From Mesorhizobium sp. M1C.F.Ca.ET.210.01.1.1 (lineage in GTDB: Bacteria > Pseudomonadota > Alphaproteobacteria > Rhizobiales > Rhizobiaceae), in the NCBI RefSeq assembly GCF_004791585.1, contig NZ_SRUU01000034.1, positions 1 to 64,000 of the forward strand: a stretch of DNA of 64,000 bases, given 5' to 3'. The position numbers were made by a program, and so were the translations under genes. Under the pieces are notes generated by a model, which saw only the letters and a program-made list of their open reading frames with translations, was not told the DNA's origin and did no database searches. Positions 27,185 to 36,696 of the stretch are shown in pieces; positions within the stretch are counted from its first letter, which is position 1; each line of letters opens with the position of its first letter.

Positions 27185-28255
27185 TCAAATCCTTGCGCCT
27201 GAAGATGCATCGAAAAGGTGAACGGACGTCTCAGGACAATGCAATCTGATCCTCTGTCCCGGCTTGTGGGTACGACGTTCAGTGGAGAGCGCGCAAATTC
27301 GCTGTCCCGCGACGTCTGCGAAGATCTGTATGTTAGGGCCAGTCGGCTCGATGACTTCGATGGTCGCGTCAAAGCCTTCGTTTCCACTAGCCAAGACCAG
27401 ATGTTCAGGTCTTGCTCCATAGACAACCTTCTGGCCCAGGGCGGCTGAAGACTCGCGTGAGATGGCGAGCCGGGTTCTATCCTTAGCCATTACAAAAGGC
27501 CCCTCGTTGTCAGCGGCAACGATGCCCTCGATGAAATTCATTGACGGCGAGCCAATGAAATCCGCCACAAACAGATTGGCCGGAAAGTCATAAAGATCCA
27601 TCGGCGTACCGGTTTGTTCCACACGCCCTTTGTTCATGACGACGATGCGATCCGCCATCGTCATGGCCTCTATCTGGTCATGTGTCACATAGACCGACGT
27701 GGTCTTGAGCCTTTGGTGAAGGGCCTTGATCTCAGTCCGCATGACAACCCGAAGCTTGGCATCCAGATTCGAAAGCGGCTCGTCGAAGAGGAAGACCTGC
27801 GCATCCCGGACCAGAGCCCTGCCCATGGCAACGCGTTGTCGCTGTCCCCCCGACAACTGTCGCGGCGAGCGCTCCAGATAGGGCGTAAGATCGAGTATCT
27901 CGGCGGCTTCGTTGATCTTTTCCGAAATCTCCTGCTTCGACCTTTTCCTCAACTTTAGGCTGAAGCCGATATTGTCAAAGACGCTCATATGCGGATAGAG
28001 GGCGTAGTTTTGAAAGACCATGGCGATGTCGCGGTCGCGGGCCGGCACGTCATTGATCATCCGTGTGCCGATCGATATCTCACCGTCCGATATCGATTCC
28101 AAGCCGGCGATCATGCGCAGCAACGTGGATTTGCCGCAGCCGGATGGCCCGACCAGGACGACAAACTCCTGGTCCTCAATGTCAATATCGATGCCATGGA
28201 GGATCTGCAGGGTGCCAAACCACTTCTCGACGCCGCTGATGGTAACCGATGCCAT
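27185..28255 (-). CDS. CUT1 sugar-type ABC transporter ATP-binding protein (UgpC/MalK-like)
   Basis: 356 aa. Walker A GPSGCGKST, Q-loop FQNYALYPHMSVFDN, signature LSGGQRQRVAMGRALVR, Walker B VFLFDEPLSNLDAKLR, then a C-terminal TOBE-type domain (VYGARPEHLVLA) typical of MalK/UgpC proteins. Last gene of the unit 31326-27185. Such ATPases energise import of oligosaccharides, glycerol phosphates or polyols. Confidence 0.9.
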   Translation of the reverse strand: MASVTISGVEKWFGTLQILHGIDIDIEDQEFVVLVGPSGCGKSTLLRMIAGLESISDGEISIGTRMINDVPARDRDIAMVFQNYALYPHMSVFDNIGFSLKLRKRSKQEISEKINEAAEILDLTPYLERSPRQLSGGQRQRVAMGRALVRDAQVFLFDEPLSNLDAKLRVVMRTEIKALHQRLKTTSVYVTHDQIEAMTMADRIVVMNKGRVEQTGTPMDLYDFPANLFVADFIGSPSMNFIEGIVAADNEGPFVMAKDRTRLAISRESSAALGQKVVYGARPEHLVLASGNEGFDATIEVIEPTGPNIQIFADVAGQRICALSTERRTHKPGQRIRLHCPETSVHLFDASSGARI

Positions 28256-28282
28256 GTTGGGAGGTCCTTATATTTCCAAGGC

Positions 28283-29113
28283 TTATTTGACCGCTCCGAG
28301 CGCCATGCCGCGGATGAGATAGCGTTGCAGCCAGGAGAAGACGATGGCGACAGGGACCGTGGCAAGCACAGTCGCCGCCATGACGTGGTGCCACTCGACC
28401 TGGTAACGTCCAGCCACCTGGGAGAATATCTGTACCGGCAGCGTGTAGTCGTTCTGGCTACGGATCAAGGTGAGCGCCAGCACGAATTCATTCCAGCTGT
28501 TGATGAAGGTGAATATCGCGGTCACGACCATGGCCGGAACGGCCAGCGGCAAGAAGATCTTCACCAAGCTGGTAAAGCTGGTTGCACCATCTATCCACGA
28601 CGCTTCCTCGAGCTCGCGCGGAATCGTGTTGAAGTAGCTCTGCAGCATCCAGATCGTGAAGGCCATATTGAAGGCGACATAGGTGACGACCAGCGAATTG
28701 AGGCTGTTGACCAGGTTGAGATGCACCATCAGTCGGAACAGGCCTAGGACAAGAACGATCGGCGACATCATCTGTGTCATCAAAAGGAAATTCCTGTAGA
28801 GCCCTTTACCGGAAAAGCGGTAGCGCGACAGCGCGTAAGCGGCAGGAATAGAGAGCACGATCGCGATGATCGTCGAGGTCAAGCTGACATAGAGACTGTT
28901 TAGAAGCGCCCCGCCGAAATTGGTCTTCACCCACATTTCGGCGAAGTTTTCCCAACGAAATTCGCTGAAGGTCCAGGTAGGCGGGTAGACGAAGAGTTCG
29001 TCGCGTGGTCGCAGGGCGGTCACGAACATGATGCCGAATGGCAACAGGATAACAACGCAAAGCGGTGACAGCAAAAGCCAGTAAAGAAGGCTCTTTTTCA
29101 GCTTAGGCGTCAT
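28283..29113 (-). CDS. CUT1 ABC transporter permease (MalG/UgpE-like)
   Basis: 276 aa, about six membrane segments, with the EAA coupling loop ELEEASWIDGATSFTSLVKIFLPLAVPAMV. The N-terminal region has VTALRPRDELFVYPPTW, usual in this family. Overlaps the 3' end of the partner permease by 11 bases, so coupled translation is likely. Confidence 0.9.
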   Translation of the reverse strand: MTPKLKKSLLYWLLLSPLCVVILLPFGIMFVTALRPRDELFVYPPTWTFSEFRWENFAEMWVKTNFGGALLNSLYVSLTSTIIAIVLSIPAAYALSRYRFSGKGLYRNFLLMTQMMSPIVLVLGLFRLMVHLNLVNSLNSLVVTYVAFNMAFTIWMLQSYFNTIPRELEEASWIDGATSFTSLVKIFLPLAVPAMVVTAIFTFINSWNEFVLALTLIRSQNDYTLPVQIFSQVAGRYQVEWHHVMAATVLATVPVAIVFSWLQRYLIRGMALGAVK

Positions 29114-30014
29114 GTTTCACCTCCTCGTCAGCGCTGTCGTGTTCCTGCCGCATCACCATCAGCACATAGGCGATGGTGAAGACGAACAGCACAGAGAACA
29201 TGATAAGCGAGATCGCAGACGCTTTACCGAGCTGGCCGAAGCGAAAAGCCAGTTTGTAGAGATAGGTCACCAGGATGTCGGTGCCGTTGGCGGGCCCGCC
29301 TTCCGTCATGACCCAGATGATTGGAAGCGAATTGAAGACATAGATGACGTTGAGCACGATCGCGATGTTGATGAAGGGCTTCATCAGCGGCAGCGTGATA
29401 TAGCGGAACAGTTCCCAGGGCTTGGCGCCGTCCACAACCGCCGCCTCATAAGAATCCTGCGGCAAAGAGGACAGACCGCCAAGAAAGATCGTCGTTGTGA
29501 ACGGAATAGAGACCAGGATACCGACAAGGATCTCGACGGTGAAGGCAAGTGGAGCCGTGGCGAGCCATTCGATCGGCTCGGTGATGATGTGGAAATCCAT
29601 CAGCGTCGCATTGATGAGTCCGGCGCGACCGTTGAGGCTCCAGCGCCAGAGCACGGCTGTCATGGTGAGTGAAATCGCCCAGGGCAACATAACAATTACG
29701 CGGGCAAGGCCTCGACCATAGAAATCGTCGTTGAGCATTATCGCGATCGGCAGTGATATGATCAGCGTTCCGCCAACCACCGCGACCGTCCAGATCACCG
29801 TGCGCACCAATGATGAATAGAAAAGCGGATCGCGAAACACTTCGGCGAAATTCACCAAGCCGACGAACCCCATCATCTTTCCGAAGCGGCTGACCTCCTG
29901 CATTGACGTCCAGGCGAGGTCAAGAATCGGATAGCCGATGATCGACATCGCCAGAAGGAAACTCGGCAGGATCATCAACAGGGGTGTCGTCGGTATGCGC
30001 GTCCGCGATTTCAT
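29103..30014 (-). CDS. CUT1 ABC transporter permease (MalF/UgpA-like)
   Basis: 303 aa, six predicted membrane segments, coupling loop DSYEAAVVDGAKPWELFRYITLPLMKP. It pairs with the MalG-like permease to form the membrane channel. It starts 79 bases after the binding-protein stop and belongs to the same minus-strand operon. Confidence 0.9.
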   Translation of the reverse strand: MKSRTRIPTTPLLMILPSFLLAMSIIGYPILDLAWTSMQEVSRFGKMMGFVGLVNFAEVFRDPLFYSSLVRTVIWTVAVVGGTLIISLPIAIMLNDDFYGRGLARVIVMLPWAISLTMTAVLWRWSLNGRAGLINATLMDFHIITEPIEWLATAPLAFTVEILVGILVSIPFTTTIFLGGLSSLPQDSYEAAVVDGAKPWELFRYITLPLMKPFINIAIVLNVIYVFNSLPIIWVMTEGGPANGTDILVTYLYKLAFRFGQLGKASAISLIMFSVLFVFTIAYVLMVMRQEHDSADEEVKHDA

Positions 30015-30093
30015 CGTCCCGTTCCACGGCTATTGAGGCTCGCTCAGGGAAATGGGCGGGCTACCCCCGCCCGCCCATCTTTTGCGGCAGCGC

Positions 30094-31326
30094 CTACTTG
30101 CTGCGAATTTTGTTGATATCGGCCGCGGCAGCCTTGAGCGCTTCGTCAGGCTTGGCTTGGCCAAGATAGATCTGCTGCAAGGCGCGAACTGTCGTGTCGG
30201 CGATCTCTTCCCAATTCGCGATGGTCGGAGCGAACTTCGCATAGGGCAGGCCCGCTGCAAAGCCGGCAATGTCAGGATCGCTGGTGTAGTATTTCTCGGC
30301 CGCGACATTCTTCGTTACGGGCAGGAAGCCTTCGCCGTGATCGAACTTGGTCCGCCATTCGTCCTTGTAGGCGAACTCGATGAACTTCCAGGCTTCCTTC
30401 TTCACTTGCGAGGAAGAGAAGAGCATCAGCGTGTCGGTCACACCGTAGGTCGCCTTGGCCTTGCCTTCCGGGAAGGGCAGGACCTTGTACTTCAGGTTCG
30501 GCGCCTCGGCTTTGATCTGGGGAATGAGCATCGGGAAGGTGAAGACCATCCCGACCTTGCCTTGTTTGAAGAGGTTGAAAACGTCTTCACGGGTGTAGTT
30601 GGTCGGAGAAGGCTGGGTCAGTCCTTCGTCGATCATCTTCTTGTACAATGTCACAGCCTGGAGTGCCTCAGGCGTGTCGAGGCCCGACGTCCCATCACCC
30701 TTCAAGATGTCGCCGCCGTGAGTCCAAAGGCTGTAGTAGAAATAGGCGTCGGTCTCGATTTCCTTGCCCTGCAGACCGAAGGCAAAGGTGTCGGGAACAG
30801 CCTTGAGCTTCTCGGCAGTCGTATAGAACTCGTCCCAGTTGGCGGGAGCCTTGGCGCCGGCTTTGTCGAGCAGTTCGGTGTTGACCAGCATGGCGCGGGC
30901 AGAAGCGGCGACCGGCAGCCCCATGGTCTTGCCATCGATGACGGACGGCGCCATGAAAGTGTCGATGAAGGTCGACTTGAATTCTGGCGTCAAGTAGGAA
31001 TCGACCGGTTCGGCGATGCCCTGGGAGGCAAAGTCAACCAGCCAGCGCGTACCGATGATCGAAATGTCGGGGGCTTGGCCGCCGGCGATATCGGTGGTTA
31101 GCCGCTGCAGGAGCGTGTCCCACGGAACCACCTGGATGTTGATATGGATGTCGGGATTCTCCTTCTCGAAGGCCGCCGCCACTTCCTCAAAGTACGGACC
31201 AGTCTTGGAGCTGTACTCCGCCACAGTGAAGTTGACCTGCGTTTTGGCATAAGCCGGGCTGCCCGCCCAAGCCATGCCCACGGCGAAGGCTGACGCAGCC
31301 ATCGCTTTGCGAATGCTGAAAGTCAT
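30094..31326 (-). CDS. CUT1 ABC transporter substrate-binding protein
   Basis: 410 aa. Signal peptide MTFSIRKAMAASAFAVGMAW...AYAK, then VNFTVAEYSSKTGPYFEEVAAAFEKENPDIHINIQVVPW, a type I solute-binding (SBP_bac_1) fold. Start 31326 is set by GAGGAGAAC just upstream; the open frame runs 100 codons further but crosses the promoter region and the upstream terminator. The ligand is probably a carbohydrate or polyol. Confidence 0.9.
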   Translation of the reverse strand: MTFSIRKAMAASAFAVGMAWAGSPAYAKTQVNFTVAEYSSKTGPYFEEVAAAFEKENPDIHINIQVVPWDTLLQRLTTDIAGGQAPDISIIGTRWLVDFASQGIAEPVDSYLTPEFKSTFIDTFMAPSVIDGKTMGLPVAASARAMLVNTELLDKAGAKAPANWDEFYTTAEKLKAVPDTFAFGLQGKEIETDAYFYYSLWTHGGDILKGDGTSGLDTPEALQAVTLYKKMIDEGLTQPSPTNYTREDVFNLFKQGKVGMVFTFPMLIPQIKAEAPNLKYKVLPFPEGKAKATYGVTDTLMLFSSSQVKKEAWKFIEFAYKDEWRTKFDHGEGFLPVTKNVAAEKYYTSDPDIAGFAAGLPYAKFAPTIANWEEIADTTVRALQQIYLGQAKPDEALKAAAADINKIRSK

Positions 31327-31502
31327 GAACTTGTTCTCCTCATAGGGTGTTTCTCTTCTTTCGACCCGAAGCGGCAGCACCGAGGCGCCGCACTGACAAA
31401 GACACTGTGCGCCTGCAAAACGATAGGTGAAAATACAATTATCGCATGGAGGCATGAAGATGCGGCATAAGATGCATGGCGGCACACACACAGTTGCTTT
31501 TC

Positions 31503-31557
31503 GCAAAAAAAGCGCAGCACAACAAAAGGCAGATCTAATCGCCTTCTGTTGTGTTGC
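31503..31557 (-). terminator. Rho-independent terminator after the epimerase gene
   Basis: Arms 31514-31530 (GCAGCACAACAAAAGGC) and 31541-31557 (GCCTTCTGTTGTGTTGC) pair at 15 of 17 positions around a 10-base loop. On the minus strand the stem is followed by GC and seven T (31504-31510 as A on plus). It separates the epimerase transcript from the transporter operon, whose promoter must lie in 31327-31500. Confidence 0.8.
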
Positions 31558-31582
31558 AGTAGTATAGTTATAACGACGCGTT

Positions 31583-32458
31583 TTAGATTCGTCCGAAATT
31601 AAACTCCGGCTCATAGCCGAGGACACGTCGTGCCTTATCTATCGACAACAACGTCTCTCGCCCCTTGATCTCGCGCTTGAGCTGTACGTCAGGAAAGACC
31701 GATCTCATGAGTTCAGCGCTTCCTTGCTCCATTACGGTGTCGGCGTTGGCGATGATGAAATGATCTGCGCCGACGAGATCAACATGGAGCGCCTTGCGCA
31801 CTGCCTGGGCGCAATCGCGCGCGTCGATGTAGCCCCAGCAGTTCCACTTCCTGACATGCGGGTCATGCTGCCAGGACGAGAAACGCTCGTAGTCCGACGG
31901 TTCCATGACATTGGAAAGCCTGAGCCCGATGAAGGTCGTCTCGGGGTTCCACCGCTGCATCTGTCGGGCCATTTCCTCGCCAAGGTCCTTCGACAGTGAG
32001 TAGGCGCTTTCCGGGCGCATGGGATGGTCTTCGTCAATCGGCACATAGGAAGGCGGGTTGGATGGGCTGAAAGGCAGGCCCAACGTGGTCTCGCTCGACG
32101 CCCAAACGATCCGCTTGGCGCCCACCCGGATGGCCGCGTCAAAGACATTATAGGTTGTCACGACATTGTTGCGGAAAATGACATCGTCGGGCATCAGGTC
32201 GGGTGCCGGAATGGCCGCCAGATGCACCACGGCGTCTGGCGTGCGGAACTTGCGGAAAGGGTGATCCTTGCCGCCGCCCCACTGCAAAGCGTCGATCACC
32301 TGGCCAAGATCATTGAGATCGACTTTGTAGAACGGGCAGACGGGATCCTTTGAAGCCTGCACGTCGACATTCAAGACGCTGTAACCGTGCTCCACCAGAC
32401 CACGACAGACTGCCCTGCCCGCCTTGCCGCTGCCGCCGGTAACGACGATGTTCTTCAT
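31583..32458 (-). CDS. NAD-dependent epimerase/dehydratase (extended SDR)
   Basis: 291 aa from ATG 32458. Rossmann motif VVTGGSGKAGRAVCRGL at residues 4-20, VVHLAAIP, ASSETTLG, and the catalytic YSLSKDLGEE (YxxxK). The overall pattern resembles uronate dehydrogenases and UDP-sugar epimerases and fits a sugar-type transporter next door. Single-gene unit bounded by its own terminator. Confidence 0.83.
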   Translation of the reverse strand: MKNIVVTGGSGKAGRAVCRGLVEHGYSVLNVDVQASKDPVCPFYKVDLNDLGQVIDALQWGGGKDHPFRKFRTPDAVVHLAAIPAPDLMPDDVIFRNNVVTTYNVFDAAIRVGAKRIVWASSETTLGLPFSPSNPPSYVPIDEDHPMRPESAYSLSKDLGEEMARQMQRWNPETTFIGLRLSNVMEPSDYERFSSWQHDPHVRKWNCWGYIDARDCAQAVRKALHVDLVGADHFIIANADTVMEQGSAELMRSVFPDVQLKREIKGRETLLSIDKARRVLGYEPEFNFGRI

Positions 32459-32673
32459 TGAATGTTCCCTGTATCTGCCACGCCGGCCAAAGCTCCTGCG
32501 GATTTCACCCGGCCAGCCAATCGAGGACACCCTACGGTCCCAGGATATCGGTAGGCGAATGCGAAATACTGATCCTGCCATGCCCGTTCTGCATTGGAAG
32601 ACCGCATTGACGGCCGGTAGTGGTTGATCGGTGAGAAGAGCAACCGCCTGGACAGGCGACCGGGAGATTAGAC

Positions 32674-33468
32674 ATGGCTCGCCATGACGGGACGATAGCG
32701 GTCGTGACGGGTGCAGGCCACGGGATCGGGCGTTCCATCGCCAGCCAGTTGGTATGCGAAGGCGCTGCAGTGGCAGTTCTCGAAATCGACGAGCCTAAGG
32801 GGAGCGAGACGGTCAGGCAGATCGTTGAGGCCGGCGGCCGTGCGGTTTTTGTCAAGGCCGACATAACAAATGCCGATCAGGTGGAGAGTGCCTTCGTCGC
32901 GGCCGAGAACGCGCTTGGTCCGGTCAACCTGCTTGTCAACAACGCAGCCTTTACCGACGCAGGCGATCTCAAGGGCATAAGCCTCCACTCCTGGCATCGC
33001 GAAATCGATATCAATCTCAATGGCACCTATCATTGCATACGCGTCGTCCTCCCGCGCATGCGATCCCGGGGCGGCGGCGCCATCGTCAACATCGCGTCGG
33101 TAAACGGGATGCGCTATTTCGGCAATCCGAGCTACAGCGCTGCGAAGGCGGGCATTATCAACCTGACCATGTCGGTGGCCTCCGAATTCGGCCGCGACGG
33201 CATTCGATGTAACGCCGTCTCTCCCGGTTCAGTGCGCACCGACAACATCACTTGGACCATTCGCCAGCAAAAGGACCCGGGCGTCTTCGAGAAGCTTGGC
33301 CGTTGGTATCCGCTTGGCCGCGTCGCCGAGCCGATGGACATCGCCAAGGCTGTTTCCTTCTTAGGGTCAAACGATGCTGCGTATATTTCGGGAGTAGTCC
33401 TGCCGGTCGACGGCGGCATGCTGGCAGGCATGAACGTCATGATCGATGAATTCATCCTCGAAGCCTGA
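32674..33468 (+). CDS. Short-chain dehydrogenase/reductase
   Basis: 264 aa. TGAGHGIG at residues 12-19, LLVNNAA at about 86, S142 in NIAS, Y154 and K158 in YSAAK, and the C-terminal SGVVLPVDGG. Divergent from the epimerase and 17 bases before the cyclodeaminase-like gene, with which it likely forms an operon. Substrate unknown. Confidence 0.87.
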   Translation: MARHDGTIAVVTGAGHGIGRSIASQLVCEGAAVAVLEIDEPKGSETVRQIVEAGGRAVFVKADITNADQVESAFVAAENALGPVNLLVNNAAFTDAGDLKGISLHSWHREIDINLNGTYHCIRVVLPRMRSRGGGAIVNIASVNGMRYFGNPSYSAAKAGIINLTMSVASEFGRDGIRCNAVSPGSVRTDNITWTIRQQKDPGVFEKLGRWYPLGRVAEPMDIAKAVSFLGSNDAAYISGVVLPVDGGMLAGMNVMIDEFILEA

Positions 33469-33485
33469 GACCGCCAGGGGAATCC

Positions 33486-34457
33486 ATGCTAGTCATCTCC
33501 GAAACACTTGCTCGGGATCTTGTGGCCATTGAGGAGGCCCTGGAGGCGGTCGAGCAGACTTTCTGCGCCATGGCCCGCGGCTTGGCGAGGAACTACCCTG
33601 TCGTGCGGGAGGTGGTCGGCCACGCGGATGCAGTATTCGGCGTAAAGACCGGCGCGGACAATTCCGTGCCGTTTCTCGGCCTCAAAGCTGGCGGCTACTG
33701 GCCACACAATCTGGCACGTGGATTGACCAATCATCAGTCCTCGACGCTGCTCTTCGATCCCGATACAGGACGGGCTTCGGCTCTGGTCAGCGCCAATTAC
33801 TTGACAGGCATCCGCACCGGAGCGGCAAGCGCGATCGCCACGAAGCACCTGTCGCGCCCCGATTCCGAGTCACTCGGGATCATCGGGACGGGCACGCAAT
33901 CTGTCTATCAGCTCAAGGCGACTCTGGCTGTCCGCAGCATTAAGACCGTCCACGCCTGGGATCCCTCGCCAGACAATCTGACGGCCTTCGGCAAGACGGT
34001 TGCCGAGCTTGGCATTGCCTACCGCGCCCATAAAAACCGCGAGGACGCCGTCCGGCTCTCTGACATCCTTGTCACGGTCACGCCCTCCACCAAGGTGCTT
34101 GTCGAAAGAGAGTGGGTCGTGCCCGGAACCCATATTTCCGCCATGGGGGCAGATACGCGGGGCAAGCAAGAGCTCGATCCGGAGCTTGTCTCCGCCGCGG
34201 CGCTCTTCGTCGACGAGATGGCACAGTCACTCAGCATAGGCGAATTTCAGCATGCTTACGCACAGGCCCTGATCGGGGAAAGTGACATTCGCGGTTCGAT
34301 CGGCGCCGTCATTGCAGGCATGGCGGAGGGACGCCGATCGGCACAGGAGATTACAATTTTCGACGGCACCGGCGTGTCCCTTCAGGATCTGGTCGTGGCA
34401 AATCTTGCCGTGCGGCGTGCGACCGACAAAGGCCTCGGATCGCGAGTGGAATTCTGA
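33486..34457 (+). CDS. Ornithine cyclodeaminase/mu-crystallin family protein
   Basis: 323 aa. GGYWPHNLARGLTNHQSSTLLFD and LTGIRTGAASAIATKHLSRPDS are the substrate-side motifs, followed by the NAD site LGIIGTGTQSVYQLKA and the C-terminal FDGTGVSLQDLVVANLA. Family members include ornithine cyclodeaminase, alanine dehydrogenase, ketimine and imine-acid reductases; the sequence does not decide between them. Confidence 0.86.
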   Translation: MLVISETLARDLVAIEEALEAVEQTFCAMARGLARNYPVVREVVGHADAVFGVKTGADNSVPFLGLKAGGYWPHNLARGLTNHQSSTLLFDPDTGRASALVSANYLTGIRTGAASAIATKHLSRPDSESLGIIGTGTQSVYQLKATLAVRSIKTVHAWDPSPDNLTAFGKTVAELGIAYRAHKNREDAVRLSDILVTVTPSTKVLVEREWVVPGTHISAMGADTRGKQELDPELVSAAALFVDEMAQSLSIGEFQHAYAQALIGESDIRGSIGAVIAGMAEGRRSAQEITIFDGTGVSLQDLVVANLAVRRATDKGLGSRVEF

Positions 34458-35019
34458 TCACTCCCTATGGCTGGGCTGCCCGCGGTCGGCGGGATTATTC
34501 TGTTATCGGTTGCGTTGGAGCATGGCGGCCTGCGAAAAGACTTGACCCCGGCCAACACTGAACAATTGCGCGGCCCCACGTTGCGGCTGCCGAACCGCCG
34601 CGCTCCGAGCCATGATATCGCGGTCCATTTGCGCTGAACGTCGCCGAAGGTGGAATTGTGCTTGCTCGACAGTCGCCTGATGATGCAGCGGCCACAGATG
34701 CTTGTTGGTCCACATAATCCAACATGGGTTAGTCCCATGAAATCCGGATAGGGTTCTTCAAAGCCCCGAGCTGGGTGAACCAACGCTCCAGGTCTGACAG
34801 CCGAGCGCGGTGTGATGCAGGCTAGGACCGGCCACAAGCCAGTGCTCATTGAAAAGGCGCCGCGTTATTTGCGTCCGCTGGAACGCGCATCAGCGATCCT
34901 CGACTTTATCGACCATGTGAGTATCGCGCGGCGGGCCAACCACCGCTTCGGGCTCGACGATGCCAAGCTCAATGAGGACAACCACATTGCAACCTTGGCG
35001 AATGCGAGGAGCTTTCGCG
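34458..35019. other. Region without recognisable gene
   Basis: Frames between 34480 and 35000 on both strands show no family likeness and no ribosome binding site. It probably belongs to the decayed mobile DNA that continues into the integrase remnant. Confidence 0.4.
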
Positions 35020-35390
35020 GACCGCTTTGGCGAGATTCGGCGGCAGCGGACCGTACCAGACTTGGCGGCGCGATCGCCCCGCGGCAGATCGCAAGTCAAG
35101 GCCTGGCCGGACAAGAACGTTGGCTTCGTTGCAGACAGTCCTGGAGCGCTCCGCATCGAGGCGCAGACGCGCTTTGGTTACAGGCGGGATCTCGGATCTC
35201 GATCCAGAAGCTGTCAGCGCGCGCGGACTGCGTTCCGGCTTTCTGACCGAAGCCGCTCGACGCGGTATCCCTCTGCCGGAAGCGATGGTCGCAGCATCCA
35301 GCATCGATCTGTCCTCGCTATTGCAACGATGCCGCGCGGCAGCTCGGGCGAGCGGCAAGGCTAATCCGATAGGGGCGTTCTGCCTGCCAG
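35020..35390 (+). pseudogene. Remnant of a tyrosine-recombinase/integrase C-terminal domain
   Basis: SDLDPEAVSARGLRSGFLTEAARRGIPLPEAM matches the box II region of phage-type integrases (HGLR-type arginine and following helix). In a second frame SIQHRSV continues, and in a third YCNDAARQLGRAARL, the segment with the active-site histidine and tyrosine neighbourhood. At least two frameshifts break it, and the N-terminal half is missing. Confidence 0.7.
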
Positions 35391-35394
35391 GCAA

Positions 35395-35799
35395 TCAGGC
35401 CTTGGGCGCGATCAGTCTCAGCGCGGGAAAATAGGCGCGGTAGCGACCGACATCTCGGGTGAGCAGTGCCAGCCCGCTGACGATAGCATGGGCGCCGATG
35501 AAGAAGTCCGGCAGAACGCCCGTGCGCGATCCGCCCGACTTCCGGTACTTGGTAAAAACCTTCCCCGCCAAAAATAGGGCCGAACGAGGCATTGCAGCCA
35601 TCTCGAGACCCGCTTGATCAAGAAAAGCATCGAGATGCTCTATGCGATCGTACCGAACGGCGAGCTCGGCATAGACGACATCGTTGATCAACAACGGACC
35701 CTGGAGGCTCGCTTTCTCGAGCTCAGCGATCGACCAATCCGCCCAGGTCGGGTCATCAGTCACCAGGTCGAGCAAGACGTTGGTGTCGACCAACGTCAC
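35395..35799 (-). CDS. PIN-domain ribonuclease toxin (VapC-like)
   Basis: 134 aa. LVDTNVLLDLV at the N-terminus gives the first acidic residue (D5), and LPDFFIGAHAIVSGLALLTRDVGRYRAYFP supplies the later acidic residues and the conserved C-terminal strand. Its start overlaps the antitoxin stop by four bases, the standard antitoxin-toxin arrangement. Expected to cleave RNA when released from the antitoxin. Confidence 0.88.
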   Translation of the reverse strand: MTLVDTNVLLDLVTDDPTWADWSIAELEKASLQGPLLINDVVYAELAVRYDRIEHLDAFLDQAGLEMAAMPRSALFLAGKVFTKYRKSGGSRTGVLPDFFIGAHAIVSGLALLTRDVGRYRAYFPALRLIAPKA

Positions 35800-36029
35800 T
35801 TGTCGCCACGTGTAAGAGCCAAGATCGCGTCGGTGCTAAGCCCCTTTCCGGCATGGCCGCGCAATTTCGCGAAGCGGCTCGCGGGTCGTTTCTTGTCGCT
35901 CGGTACAATGACTACGCTACCGTCATCGGCGCGGCGGAAATCGACCTTACTGCCGGGAACCACCCCGAGCAGCTCGCGAACCGGTTTAGGGATGGTCACC
36001 TGTCCTTTGGCAGTGACAGTCGTTGCCAT
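35796..36029 (-). CDS. AbrB-family antitoxin (VapB-like)
   Basis: 77 aa. VTAKGQVTIPKPVRELLGVVPGSKVDF is the swapped-hairpin SpoVT/AbrB DNA-binding domain; the C-terminal tail (SRFAKLRGHAGKGLSTDAILALTRGDK) would bind the PIN toxin. First gene of the two-gene unit and likely its autorepressor. Confidence 0.88.
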   Translation of the reverse strand: MATTVTAKGQVTIPKPVRELLGVVPGSKVDFRRADDGSVVIVPSDKKRPASRFAKLRGHAGKGLSTDAILALTRGDK

Positions 36030-36245
36030 TGCTCACACCTCGGTAATACCAGTTTTTCAGGAGGTACTACCTCGCGGGGTGATTTTCAACCTCCATCGAA
36101 AGAAACTTGCTAATTGCTATGCGCATATCGGTTTGAGCCGGGAGCGGCCAGGGTCTCGCGCCACACATTGATTGAATGAGGCTTTCGCGAGCTACTCGCG
36201 ATTGATGGGAGACGCTCGGAAACGCTTCACTAGCTGGAGTGCGTG

Positions 36246-36506
36246 TCACTCATGCAGATCGAAGGCGATGAACCGGCCCAGGTTAATGGCTTCAAACATG
36301 ATGATTTCGGTGAGCTGGCAATCCGTCTCAATGAGTTCGGAGCCGAGTTCACGAACTGCCGCTATGGTTGCCCTGACCGAGACCGTTTCGCCAAACTGCC
36401 CGCTTAGGAGCGCCTGGCGGACAATCTCCTTGGCAGCAGCACTTGCTGGTTTGTGATTGATCGTTTTCGCCTGATGGATGGGCTCTCTCAAGCTGCGCGC
36501 TAACAT
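36246..36506 (-). CDS. Small hypothetical protein
   Basis: 86 aa from ATG 36506, which is preceded by GGGAGG at seven bases. The C-terminal part (VRQALLSGQFGETVSVRATIAAVRELGSELIETDCQLTEIIMFEAINLGRFIAFDLHE) is well composed and probably helical. No family recognised; it ends about 220 bases before the toxin-antitoxin unit. Confidence 0.5.
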   Translation of the reverse strand: MLARSLREPIHQAKTINHKPASAAAKEIVRQALLSGQFGETVSVRATIAAVRELGSELIETDCQLTEIIMFEAINLGRFIAFDLHE

Positions 36507-36666
36507 GCCATGCCTCCCGGTACCGGGCGAAAGCATCGTAGCGCTTCCATGCAGTCCGCGTGCCTCTATCCGGTACGAACGACTTGACGAAGATACACCC
36601 AAAAAAGGTCAGCTTCGAGTCAATTGGGTGCCACCGAAGTCCGACGTCTCATCGTTTTATCGGGTG

Positions 36667-36696
36667 AAAAAAGAGGGCCACTCCGGGCAGCCCTCT
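36667..36696 (-). terminator. Orphan minus-strand terminator hairpin
   Basis: AGAGGGC (36672-36678) and GCCCTCT (36690-36696) form a perfect 7-bp stem. On the minus strand it is followed by six T (36667-36672 as A on plus), a textbook terminator. No convincing minus-strand gene lies upstream (36.7-37.1 kb), so what it terminates is unclear. Confidence 0.55.
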
